Positions 9,367 through 18,152 of a stretch of DNA of 64,000 nucleotides are shown piece after piece. The DNA is taken from contig NZ_JBHTIT010000001.1 in the NCBI RefSeq assembly GCF_042677145.1, forward strand, positions 558,001 to 622,000, written 5' to 3'. The notes beneath the pieces are model-generated. The model made no database searches. It saw only the letters and a program-made list of their open reading frames with translations, and was not told where the DNA came from. The position numbers were made by a program, and so were the translations under genes. The stretch comes from Perlucidibaca wandonensis. GTDB lineage: Bacteria > Pseudomonadota > Gammaproteobacteria > Pseudomonadales > Moraxellaceae. Every line of letters begins with the position of its first letter. Within the stretch, counting starts at the first letter, position 1.

Positions 9367-12300
9367 ATGCTCGATAAAGTCATCGGCTTCTCGCTAGCGC
9401 AACGCTATTTGGTGGTCATGGTCGTGCTGCTGATGGCAGGCTTTGGCGTGTATTCGCTGCAGAAATTACCCATCGATGCCGTGCCAGACATCACTAATAA
9501 TCAAGTGCAAATCAATACAGTGCTCGCGGGCTTATCGCCAGAGGATATCGAAAAGCAGGTGACGTATCCGATTGAGAGCGCGCTGGCGGGCATTGCTGGC
9601 CTGCAGTCGACACGGTCGTTATCGCGCAATGGCTTTTCGCAAGTCACCGCTGTTTTTAACGATGATGTCGATATTTACTTCGCTAGAAATCAGGTCACTG
9701 AACGCCTGAACGAGGCCAAAGAGTCGCTACCTGAGAAGGCATCGCCGCGTATGGGCGCGATCTCCACCGGCCTTGGCGAGATCTATATGTGGGCGGTGAA
9801 ATTTGCCCATCCGCAAGGCCAAGGCGCTCAGGTCAATGATGGCAAACCAGGTTGGCAGGCCGATGGCAGCTACCTCACGCCAGAAGGTGAATCTTTACGC
9901 AGCACGGTGGCGCAGGCCGCTTATTTGCGCACGGTTCAGGACTGGATTATTCGCCCGCAGCTCAAAGGCTTGGCCGGCATAGCGGGTGTGGACAGCATTG
10001 GCGGCTTCGATAAGCAGTACCACATCCAACCCGACCCGCTAAAACTACGCGCGTATGGTTTGTCGCTAAGTGATGTGGTTGTGGCGCTAGAGGCGGCCAA
10101 TCAAAGCCGTGGTGGTGGCTATATTGAGCAGCGTGGCGAGTCTTACCTTGTTCGTGTCGATGGCCGTCTAAAAACCATCAATGACATTGCCAACACGGTA
10201 GTAACGACGCGCAGCAATACGCCTGTGTATGTGCGCGATATCGCTAACGTTGAAATTGGCGAGGAGCTTCGCACCGGTTCGGCGAGCGAGGATGGCCAAG
10301 AAGTTGTCATTGGCACGGCCTTGATGCGCATTGGCGAAAACTCGCGCACGGTGGCCATCGCGGTCGATAACAAGCTCATTGAAATACGTCGAAGTTTGCC
10401 GCCGGGCATCGAAGCGCAAACGGTGTTAAACCGTAGTAAGTTGGTCGACGCCACGGTATCTACGGTGGCGAAAAACTTAGGCGAGGGCGCGCTGCTAGTC
10501 ATTGTCGTGCTCTTTCTTATGCTCGGAAATGTCCGCGCAGCGCTGATTACAGCGCTGGTCATTCCGCTCACAGTTTTGCTGATGAGCACAGGTATGGTGA
10601 GGCTCGGCATTAGCGGTAATTTGATGAGCTTAGGCGCGTTAGATTTCGGCCTGATTGTCGATGGCGCCATCATTATTGTAGAGAACTGCTTAAGCCGTTT
10701 GTCGGCCAATCAACGTCGATTGGGGCGGCAGTTGAGCCTGAAGGAGCGGCTGTCTGGCGTGCTGGCGGCCACGCGCGAAATGGTGCGGCCTACGGTGTTT
10801 GGCCAGGCCATTATCATCACGGTGTATTTGCCGATACTGGCGCTGGAAGGCGTTGAGGGGAAGATGTTCCATCCGATGGCAGCGACGGTTATCTTGGCGT
10901 TGCTGGCTGCTTTTATGCTGTCGCTGACCTTGATTCCGGCGCTAATAGCCATCTTCTTTACCGGCACAATTGAGGAAAAAGAAAGCCGAATATTGAACAA
11001 GGCGCACGCGCTCTACACGCCGGCGTTGGCATGGACTATGAAGTGGCCGCGTAAAGCCATTGCCATTGCGATGGCATCATTTGCTGTGGGCATCGTGGTC
11101 TTTACGCAGTTAGGACAAGAATTCGTGCCTACGCTAGATGAAAAAGACATTGCCATGCACGCATTGCGCATCCCAAGCACCGGCATCAAGCAATCGACCC
11201 AGATGCAATTGCAGGTGGAAAACACCGTTAAGCAATTCAAAGAGGTCGCTTTTGTATTCTCCAAAACAGGCACCGCCGAGATGGCAGCAGACCCTATGCC
11301 GCCGAGTGCATCCGACACCTTCATTATTTTGAAGCCGCGTGAGCAATGGCCAGATTCAAGCCTGACTAAACCTGAGCTCATCGAGCGCATCGAGCATAAA
11401 GTTAGCCAGTTGCCGGGCAATAATTATGAGTTCACGCAACCGATTCAGATGCGCTTTAACGAGCTACTTTCCGGCGTCAGAGCCGATGTTGCCGTTAAAG
11501 TTTTTGGCGATGAGTTTCCGCAAATGCTCGCCTCGGCCAATCAAATTGCCCAAGCGTTGCGCGGCATAGAAGGCGCAAGTGAGGTCAAAGTTGAGCAAGT
11601 CGAAGGCCAGGCCCTGCTCGATATCGACTTCGATCGCGATGCCTTGGCGCGTTTTGGCCTACGCATGGGCGATGTGCAAGACATGGTGGCCGCGGCTATT
11701 GGCGGCAAGCAGGCGGGCGAGATATTTGAAGGCGATCGGCGTTTTGCCGTTGTCGTGCGCCTGCCCGAAGCCGTGCGCACCGACCTTGATCAGCTCCGCG
11801 CATTACCGGTGGCAGTAAGCACTGCTGCAGCTGAAAAAAGCTTCGTCACCCTCGGCAGCATTGCCTCGCTAACGTTACGAGATGGCCTGAACCAAGTCAG
11901 CCGAGAAGACAGCAAGCGCCGTGTTGTTGTCGCGGCCAATGTCCGCGGTCGCGACTTGTCATCCTTTGTGGAAGAGGCTCAGCAAGTCATCGATGAGCAA
12001 GTGCGCTTACCGGCTGGCAGTTGGCTGGACTGGGGCGGGCAATTTGAAAATCTTCAAGCCGCCAAATCACGCTTGCTGGTAGTCGTGCCAGCCTGTTTCG
12101 GCCTCATTCTCATCTTGCTGTTTATGGCCTTGGGTAGCGTACGCCAGGCATTGCTGGTGTTTACCGCTGTGCCGTTGGCGCTGTCTGGTGGCGTGTTGGC
12201 ATTGTGGATTTGCGGCATCGCATTTTCCATTACTGCCGCCATTGGCTTTATCGCGCTTTCGGGCGTGGCGGTGCTCAATGGTCTGGTGATGGTCAGTCGC

Positions 12301-12555
12301 ATCAATCAACTCCGCGCTGAGGGCATGGAGTTAACACTCGCTGTGGAACAAGGCTCATTGTCTCGCCTGCGGCCGGTACTCATGACCGCGATGGTGGCCT
12401 CACTGGGCTTTGTGCCGATGGCGCTCGCCACGGGCACCGGCGCTGAGGTGCAAAAGCCACTGGCCATTGTCGTGATAGGCGGCTTAATCACCAGCACATT
12501 GCTCACGCTCGTGGTGTTGCCCGCGATATACCGCCTGATTGAGCGCTTGAAATAG
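9367..12555 (+). CDS. czcA: Heavy-metal RND transporter, CusA/CzcA family
   Basis: A 1062-residue proton-driven inner-membrane transporter of the HME-RND class, with the expected 12 membrane segments and two large periplasmic loops. The proton-relay motif in TM4 is DFGLIVDGAIIIVEN (about residues 426-440). It carries the Asp, Asp and Glu typical of the Zn/Co/Cd (CzcA) subgroup, in contrast to the DFGAMIDA type of Cu/Ag CusA. I therefore favour Zn2+/Co2+/Cd2+ over Cu+/Ag+. No two-component regulator accompanies the operon here, which is unusual for czc systems. The downstream gene is convergent and ends only nine bases away. Confidence 0.93.
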   Translation: MLDKVIGFSLAQRYLVVMVVLLMAGFGVYSLQKLPIDAVPDITNNQVQINTVLAGLSPEDIEKQVTYPIESALAGIAGLQSTRSLSRNGFSQVTAVFNDDVDIYFARNQVTERLNEAKESLPEKASPRMGAISTGLGEIYMWAVKFAHPQGQGAQVNDGKPGWQADGSYLTPEGESLRSTVAQAAYLRTVQDWIIRPQLKGLAGIAGVDSIGGFDKQYHIQPDPLKLRAYGLSLSDVVVALEAANQSRGGGYIEQRGESYLVRVDGRLKTINDIANTVVTTRSNTPVYVRDIANVEIGEELRTGSASEDGQEVVIGTALMRIGENSRTVAIAVDNKLIEIRRSLPPGIEAQTVLNRSKLVDATVSTVAKNLGEGALLVIVVLFLMLGNVRAALITALVIPLTVLLMSTGMVRLGISGNLMSLGALDFGLIVDGAIIIVENCLSRLSANQRRLGRQLSLKERLSGVLAATREMVRPTVFGQAIIITVYLPILALEGVEGKMFHPMAATVILALLAAFMLSLTLIPALIAIFFTGTIEEKESRILNKAHALYTPALAWTMKWPRKAIAIAMASFAVGIVVFTQLGQEFVPTLDEKDIAMHALRIPSTGIKQSTQMQLQVENTVKQFKEVAFVFSKTGTAEMAADPMPPSASDTFIILKPREQWPDSSLTKPELIERIEHKVSQLPGNNYEFTQPIQMRFNELLSGVRADVAVKVFGDEFPQMLASANQIAQALRGIEGASEVKVEQVEGQALLDIDFDRDALARFGLRMGDVQDMVAAAIGGKQAGEIFEGDRRFAVVVRLPEAVRTDLDQLRALPVAVSTAAAEKSFVTLGSIASLTLRDGLNQVSREDSKRRVVVAANVRGRDLSSFVEEAQQVIDEQVRLPAGSWLDWGGQFENLQAAKSRLLVVVPACFGLILILLFMALGSVRQALLVFTAVPLALSGGVLALWICGIAFSITAAIGFIALSGVAVLNGLVMVSRINQLRAEGMELTLAVEQGSLSRLRPVLMTAMVASLGFVPMALATGTGAEVQKPLAIVVIGGLITSTLLTLVVLPAIYRLIERLK

Positions 12556-12563
12556 GAGAAGCG

Positions 12564-14504
12564 CTAGCGCATCGATTTACGCTCAATCATCGGCGTGATG
12601 CCCTCACGCAAGATGCGCTGAATTTCTAAAATCGCGCTCGCGCTTTGCTGCACGCTATGGCCGGAAGTAATGACTTTCTCGGATGCAGCGTCAGGTAGAT
12701 GCGAGCTGGTGTAGGGCACGATGCCGTCGTCGGACTCAGCCAGTGGCTGAGCCGGGTTGGCCCTAGCCACGATGGAGTGATAGCGCACCTTGGGTGAAAT
12801 CTCAAAGCTCGCCGCGGCTTGAATGAACGGGTCTTTTTCATCGAGGCTGTCGATACTATTGGGCAGCAGTTGCAGGCTTTCGCGGATGTTGGCGGTCACG
12901 TTGGGCACGACGGTTTCAGCAACTTCCTCCAGCACCGTAATGGGCAGGCGAATAAACCCCGCTATCCAACGCCCTAAACGACTGCCGGCGGCCGCTGTGC
13001 CCTTGTGTGGGGTTGCGATAAACATGGACGTGCTGACGTGAGGGAAGGGCTTAAAGCGCAGCATTGGCCCCATGCCCTTAATCTGCCGTGCCGTTAGCTT
13101 TCGCTCTTCTGGGGCGATGTTTTCCAGCGACTCATTGGATGTGGAAATCATCAGCCGTGCTATCAGGCCGCCCATGCTGTGGCCTACCAACACCAAGTTA
13201 GATGATGCCGGTGCCGCACCGGAAGGGTCGAAGTGGCTCAAAGTATCGGTCAGCGCCTTGCGAATCATGGCGTGATTTAACACGATCGGTAAATTGGTCG
13301 GGTAGTAAACCTGCCAAATTTGATAATTCTGACGCAGCGCATCATCGCCCAATATTTCGTTGGCGAGCTCAACCCAAGCCTCAGGGCTACTGGCCAGACC
13401 GTGCAGCATAACAATAATGCGTTTATTGGGATTATAAGGCTGCATCAAGTACACGTGAGGACGGTCAATGCCGCCATCTCGGCCAAGTAAGCTCAGCAGC
13501 GATTGTTGATTAAAGCCGGCGCGAGCTAGCCACACGCCATAGCCTGCGGTGAAGTTAGCGGCCAATGGCACGGGCTGGCCATGAATCTGTACGGTTGATT
13601 TAGCGTAGGGGTCATCAATCGTTAAGCGAGCGCTGTGCGCACTCAGCACGGAGCTCAAGTCATCGCCATCTGGATGCAATAGGGCGGTCAAAGAGGCAGC
13701 GGGCATCTCGCTCCACGGCAAGCGATCGCCGTTGCGCTTTTTCGGCCGCCCCGTTTGCGTTGGCGCGGTGTTGAGCGATTGATTTGGCATGATGGCAATG
13801 AGCTCTGCACCAAAGCCATCGCGCCGATACAGACTGCGCAGGCCGCGAAACGATAACGATGAAGCCGGCATCAGTTCGTCTGGTAATACCACCTTGCCTG
13901 GCAGATGAGCTCCGCCCAAATCTGTGCGAATCTGCCAGCCAGCGATTTCACGGATAGCGTTTGCAGGTAGCGGGTTGGCTCGCTTATGCAACAACTTAAA
14001 ACTAGCGGTGACTGCCTGCTCGACCGAGTAGTTGTACCAATCACGAATTTGCGTTTGGCGGTCTTCAAATGCGCGCTCGCCAGGTGTGCGGTCGCCGAAA
14101 AATAAATAGGCATAGCTGAAGCGGATTGACTCAAACCAAGCGGCGTATTGCGCCTCGCCAGGGTCAGAGGCCTGAGCGCGAGCCAGCCATAATTCTGCGA
14201 GTGCTGCTAGGCGTTGATCGGTAGAAACGTCAGTCACTCCAGCGAGTGCATCAAGGCATATCGTGGCTATGGGTGTAGCGCAGAGCTCGGCGTCTAATGC
14301 CGCCACGCGCAATGTCTGTTTCGTTGCATCGCTGATCTCGCCACGGGTAAGAATGTCGCCGCGCTTGAGCTCAATCGCCTCGCTTGCGTCCAGCACATTG
14401 ATCGTCACCGCTGGTGCGAATCCTTGCAAAACTGAGCAGCCGCCTAATAGCCAAGATGTGCCTAAGAACAGTGCCAATAGGCGTTGGCGCGATGTACAGG
14501 TCAT
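12564..14504 (-). CDS. Lipoprotein alpha/beta-hydrolase (lipase/esterase-like)
   Basis: 646 residues. The N-terminus has a lipoprotein signal with lipobox LLGGC at residues 19-23. The C-terminal half has an alpha/beta-hydrolase core: an oxyanion-type VMLHGLASSPEAW, the nucleophile elbow LVGHSMGG, and a late Asp (ESDDGIVPYTSSH) and His (SGHSVQ) suited to a Ser-Asp-His triad. The N-terminal ~300 residues have no motif I recognise. The protein is probably anchored in the outer membrane and cleaves esters or lipids. It is monocistronic and divergent from the ATP-grasp gene at 14757 across a 252-base AT-rich gap. Confidence 0.8.
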   Translation of the reverse strand: MTCTSRQRLLALFLGTSWLLGGCSVLQGFAPAVTINVLDASEAIELKRGDILTRGEISDATKQTLRVAALDAELCATPIATICLDALAGVTDVSTDQRLAALAELWLARAQASDPGEAQYAAWFESIRFSYAYLFFGDRTPGERAFEDRQTQIRDWYNYSVEQAVTASFKLLHKRANPLPANAIREIAGWQIRTDLGGAHLPGKVVLPDELMPASSLSFRGLRSLYRRDGFGAELIAIMPNQSLNTAPTQTGRPKKRNGDRLPWSEMPAASLTALLHPDGDDLSSVLSAHSARLTIDDPYAKSTVQIHGQPVPLAANFTAGYGVWLARAGFNQQSLLSLLGRDGGIDRPHVYLMQPYNPNKRIIVMLHGLASSPEAWVELANEILGDDALRQNYQIWQVYYPTNLPIVLNHAMIRKALTDTLSHFDPSGAAPASSNLVLVGHSMGGLIARLMISTSNESLENIAPEERKLTARQIKGMGPMLRFKPFPHVSTSMFIATPHKGTAAAGSRLGRWIAGFIRLPITVLEEVAETVVPNVTANIRESLQLLPNSIDSLDEKDPFIQAAASFEISPKVRYHSIVARANPAQPLAESDDGIVPYTSSHLPDAASEKVITSGHSVQQSASAILEIQRILREGITPMIERKSMR

Positions 14505-14662
14505 TGGTGCTGAAATCCGAAAATTGATGGTTTAATTCTACATTGTTTAATAACAATACGATTAACTATTTAGGCCATATATGTTGTTGTATTTATGTCC
14601 TTGCTGGTCAGGAGCGCCTTAAAATGTTATGGTGGTGCATGTTTTTATTAAATATTTATTAA

Positions 14663-14686
14663 AGTTAGTATTGAAATATACTAACT
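14663..14686. promoter_or_regulatory. Operator-like dyad before the ATP-grasp gene
   Basis: AGTTAGTAT-N6-ATACTAACT is a perfect 9-base-arm inverted repeat in the AT-rich gap between the lipoprotein gene (start 14504) and the ATP-grasp gene (start 14757). A second, wider repeat encloses it: CGCCTTAA at 14615-14622 and TTAAGGCG at 14692-14699. No gene for a cognate regulator is adjacent. The regulatory role is inferred from symmetry and position. Confidence 0.5.
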
Positions 14687-14756
14687 AATTATTAAGGCGT
14701 GATGCGAGGTCAAGCGTGTTTCAGCTATCTGAATTTATCAGCAAGGAGAACCACGA

Positions 14757-16064
14757 ATGTCGACAACAGCAGAAGCTCAGCTATCCCCAGAAGTAGCATC
14801 CTGGATCGATCCGACCATGGACTCCGTGAAGGGCACCGAAACACCGAAAGATCCTAATAAAGGCTATATTGCGCTGCTTGGCTGGAGCGTTAACGCCATT
14901 CGCGCTGCTCAGCAATTTGACCGTCGCTATATCGTAGTTGCACCCGATTGGGCAAAAGATTTTTGCACGGCAAATAAAATCCCTTATATCTCTTGGAACT
15001 TTCTTCGATTAAATGACAGCTCTTTAGAAATAGCGCAAAGATTAAAGGCTGAGGGTGTCGATGTTGCCATTCCGCTATTTGAAGAAACAGTTGAGTGGTC
15101 TGGCGCTATTAACTCGGTTTTACTTAATAGCCCACGTATGTTTGGCCAATCTATTTTATTTCGCGATAAATCATTAATGAAACGCCGTGCTCAACTTGGC
15201 GGCATTCGCGTGGGTATTTTTGAAGAGGCGAACGAGAAAGACGACATTATTCGCTTTATGAAGCGCGTCAATCAGACATTGCTCAAGCTCGATGGCGATC
15301 CAGACGATCCCATCCACGTTAAAGCCTTTGATAAAGCCGGTTGCCTTGGTCACCGCATGATTCGCACGATTGCCGAAATTGACTCCATTCCAGCCGAAGA
15401 ATACCCGCTGTTAATGGAAAGCCATTTAGACGGCTGGGAGTTCGCTGTTGAGGCGTGGATTCACGATGGCAAAATCAAATTTCTCAATATTTCCGAATAC
15501 GTCACGCTCGGATATTCGGTGTTTGTGCCGGCAACAGACAGGCTCGAAAGCTGGCGGCCGGCCATTACTAAACAGGTCGAGCTACTGATCAAAACCTTCG
15601 ACATCAAGTTCGGTTTGATTCACCCCGAATACTTCGTCACCTCCGATGGTGTGATGTATTTTGGTGAGGTCGCGTATCGACCACCAGGCTTCAAAGCCTT
15701 TGAGCTTATTGAGAGAGCCTATGGCTTCAATGCTTATCAGGCGTCAATGTTGGTGTTTGACCCGAAAAGCACGCAAGAAGAGGTCGATGCCTTCTTCCCG
15801 CGTGAAGTGATCGATGCGAAGGGCCATGCCGGCTGTTTCGGCGTATACCCAAGACGCCGCGTGGTCAGCAAGTTAGAAATGCCAAAAGAGACTACTGAGC
15901 ATCCTTATTTTGAGTCTCATGAATTGGTCGCGCCAGCCGAAGAGTCCGTGCCTGATCGATCAGCTTTCGGCACCCATTGGGGCTTGATTTTCTTCTTTGG
16001 AGACAACCCTGAAACCATGCGCGACCTGCTAAAAGCTCAGGAAGATTTAGACTTTTTCGTGTAG
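14757..16064 (+). CDS. ATP-grasp domain ligase, function unknown
   Basis: A 435-residue protein with a carbamoyl-phosphate-synthase-like ATP-grasp fold. A small Rossmann-like N-domain (residues ~35-100, GYIALLGWSVNAIRAAQQF) is followed by the central domain with a conserved Lys/Arg entry (FRDKSLMKRRAQLGG). The acidic adenine/Mg elements are LLMESHLDGWEF and YFGEVAYRPPG, which takes the place of the usual EINPRPGG. Such enzymes form amide or peptide bonds through an acyl-phosphate. The start has AAGGAG eight bases upstream. It is followed by a same-direction gene of unknown family (16154), and the pair may make or modify a small amide or peptide. No substrate can be named. Confidence 0.78.
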   Translation: MSTTAEAQLSPEVASWIDPTMDSVKGTETPKDPNKGYIALLGWSVNAIRAAQQFDRRYIVVAPDWAKDFCTANKIPYISWNFLRLNDSSLEIAQRLKAEGVDVAIPLFEETVEWSGAINSVLLNSPRMFGQSILFRDKSLMKRRAQLGGIRVGIFEEANEKDDIIRFMKRVNQTLLKLDGDPDDPIHVKAFDKAGCLGHRMIRTIAEIDSIPAEEYPLLMESHLDGWEFAVEAWIHDGKIKFLNISEYVTLGYSVFVPATDRLESWRPAITKQVELLIKTFDIKFGLIHPEYFVTSDGVMYFGEVAYRPPGFKAFELIERAYGFNAYQASMLVFDPKSTQEEVDAFFPREVIDAKGHAGCFGVYPRRRVVSKLEMPKETTEHPYFESHELVAPAEESVPDRSAFGTHWGLIFFFGDNPETMRDLLKAQEDLDFFV

Positions 16065-16077
16065 TGCATACGGCGGC

Positions 16078-16115
16078 ACGGGCTTGCTCAAAAGCCCGGC
16101 TAGGCCCAAGCCCGT
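16078..16115 (+). promoter_or_regulatory. Alternative hairpins between ATP-grasp gene and the next gene
   Basis: A 9-base stem (16078-16086 with 16107-16115, ACGGGCTTG/CAAGCCCGT) competes with a 7-base stem (16079-16085 with 16092-16098). Only a mixed T-containing stretch follows, so this is not a clean terminator. It could be an attenuator or an mRNA-stability element that adjusts the second gene relative to the first. Confidence 0.4.
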
Positions 16116-16153
16116 AGTAGTATGGTTTTATAACGTTTTGAAATTACGTATTT

Positions 16154-18133
16154 ATGAAACTAGAAAATGATCCATTGCCGCAATTACTTAACAACCTTGA
16201 CGCTGCCTTACGTTCATTGGTGGAAGCCCAAGTTGCTGATAAATATGCACTAGTTGAAAGCATCTTAGATGCCGCCAGACTCATTATTGTTGAGGATGGC
16301 GGCGTGGCCGCACTCGAGAGTCGCTCGCAAACTCTGGATGCGGCAGGAGTCTATGACGGCACCGATTGGGCTAAGCCGCAGGCATTGATCCCCGCGCTAA
16401 CTCCCTATGCGCTATCGAGTGCTGTGGCCGCGACAGTCACTATCGAGTGCCTAAGCGAGTTGCGCATGCTGGCTATTGCGCTGGGCGACTACAAGCATGC
16501 TGAATTTTCGGCGGCGCAGGCCCATCATTTTTTAACGCAGTCTATTGCACTCAATCTTGAGCTGCTTTTTGCTGCTAGCTCAGAGGCCGCGCGGATTAAG
16601 CAAGGAGCGCTGGCCATGGTGCCGCGAGCGCTTATGCAGCACTTGGCTCAGCGCATTGGTTTTCAGCACATCATTGACCAATTAATCGATGAGATTTGGC
16701 GACTACTGCGCCAACGCCCAATCCAAATCAATCCCGTCAAAAACATGATCACGCAAATAGCCATTTGCCATACGAGTGAGGGGATTGATCTGGGCTCTAG
16801 CGGCTTAGGCGCGGCAAGGCTGGTGAGCAGCCTTTATGGCCCAACCCATGAAAGTACAGGCGATCCGGGCGTGGTCTATTACGAGCAGCGCTTGGCGAGC
16901 TTGGACGAAAATGCCTTGCAAGCAGAAGCCTTGGGATTTTCCAGAGCCATGCACGACACTGGCTTGGTGTCGCCTTACCACGCCAGTTTTCTGCGCTATA
17001 TCTTGAATGAAAACGACTACTTACTCATTGATGCGCTTGGCCTTTCCGGCACTGGCCGCGATGGTTTGGTGTGTTATCGAGATCTAATTAAATCCCTCAT
17101 TAGCGAGTGTGTTTATCCTTCCACCGCACAAGCGGTATTCGGCATAGCCATGTTGCTTGAGCGTGGCATTTTGTATCAGCAGGGCGTAGCGCAATCGCTT
17201 TGGCGGCAAATCAACCTGCCGTTATCGGCTTGGGCCGAGGCCAGACTGCAATTTATGTGCGATAGCACCATCACACCGCGTACACGGCTTTTAGAGGGCG
17301 TGGTGTGCATGCTGGGCTCGCCGCTAGGCATTGGCCAGGGCAATAACCCTACCTGCCAATCGGCAAGGGCGCTCTCGATATGGGCAACCAGCGATCCCAC
17401 GTATTTGCTGCAAATGATCACTTCCATTGCGCGTGACAATGACCTGACCATGCACTTCGAAGGCCAGCAGATTTCATCGCGAAAATGTCTGGATGCTTCC
17501 ACGTCGCCTTTGCCATTCGATCTTGATCCGGTGTCGATGCTGTTAGTGCCCCATCTCGATGCCAGCTATTTAGAAATGGGTCGTTTGTGCCTCGGGCGTG
17601 AGGGTGATCCGCATCGCTGGATTAATCCTGTGTTTCACGGCTGGTGGGTTGGCCGCGGATTTTGCATCAATGTCGATGTTGCAACTGGTCATCTCATTGA
17701 TTTAGAAGAATTTATCCGTAATTTTCATGCGCATTATCATCCGTTTTACAACGGTAACCAGCCCTTGATTCATCCTCAGCCAGCGGGAATCGCCATTACC
17801 GATAGTGCCGCGCGATTTATCGGATGGCACGCCATCGCCATCATGCGAGTGGCTCTGGATCAAGACTCGGAAATGCGCGTTTACTTCTTCAACCCCAACA
17901 ATGACAGCGGTCAAGATTGGGGTAACGAGGTCATTGTTAGTACGGCTGGGCATGGCGAGCGTTTTGGCGAAGCCTCGCTACCGTTTGAGCTGTTTACCTC
18001 GCGCTTATATATTTTCCATTACGACACGCTTGATTACGGCGAGCCTGAAAAAGTGCCGGCCGAGTCCTATCAAAATGTGAAATCGCTGATTGAGTCGAGC
18101 TGGGGCGCAAACCGTATCGCGCCGAGCATTTGA
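16154..18133 (+). CDS. Unrecognised 659-residue protein with possible Cys-His-Asn centre
   Basis: I do not recognise the family. The N-terminal ~200 residues look alpha-helical and there is no signal peptide or membrane segment. The best-looking core lies in the second half: Gly-rich GIGQGNNPTCQSARALSIW with Cys401 at a helix start, IGWHAIAIM with His559, and FFNPNNDSGQDWG with Asn580. Cys then His then Asn is the order of papain-like cysteine hydrolases and related transglutaminase folds, so a peptidase or amidase-type activity is possible but unproven. It follows an ATP-grasp ligase by 89 bases in the same direction, and no obvious ribosome binding site precedes the ATG. Ligase plus Cys hydrolase would suit amide-bond chemistry. 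Confidence 0.6.
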   Translation: MKLENDPLPQLLNNLDAALRSLVEAQVADKYALVESILDAARLIIVEDGGVAALESRSQTLDAAGVYDGTDWAKPQALIPALTPYALSSAVAATVTIECLSELRMLAIALGDYKHAEFSAAQAHHFLTQSIALNLELLFAASSEAARIKQGALAMVPRALMQHLAQRIGFQHIIDQLIDEIWRLLRQRPIQINPVKNMITQIAICHTSEGIDLGSSGLGAARLVSSLYGPTHESTGDPGVVYYEQRLASLDENALQAEALGFSRAMHDTGLVSPYHASFLRYILNENDYLLIDALGLSGTGRDGLVCYRDLIKSLISECVYPSTAQAVFGIAMLLERGILYQQGVAQSLWRQINLPLSAWAEARLQFMCDSTITPRTRLLEGVVCMLGSPLGIGQGNNPTCQSARALSIWATSDPTYLLQMITSIARDNDLTMHFEGQQISSRKCLDASTSPLPFDLDPVSMLLVPHLDASYLEMGRLCLGREGDPHRWINPVFHGWWVGRGFCINVDVATGHLIDLEEFIRNFHAHYHPFYNGNQPLIHPQPAGIAITDSAARFIGWHAIAIMRVALDQDSEMRVYFFNPNNDSGQDWGNEVIVSTAGHGERFGEASLPFELFTSRLYIFHYDTLDYGEPEKVPAESYQNVKSLIESSWGANRIAPSI

Positions 18134-18152
18134 GCCTAGATAGAAGGCATTG

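Noticed and set aside
10143..10709. 188-codon minus-strand open frame
   Set aside because: It is antisense to the middle of czcA, has no ribosome binding site and its product is low-complexity with no family likeness, while czcA is unmistakable here.
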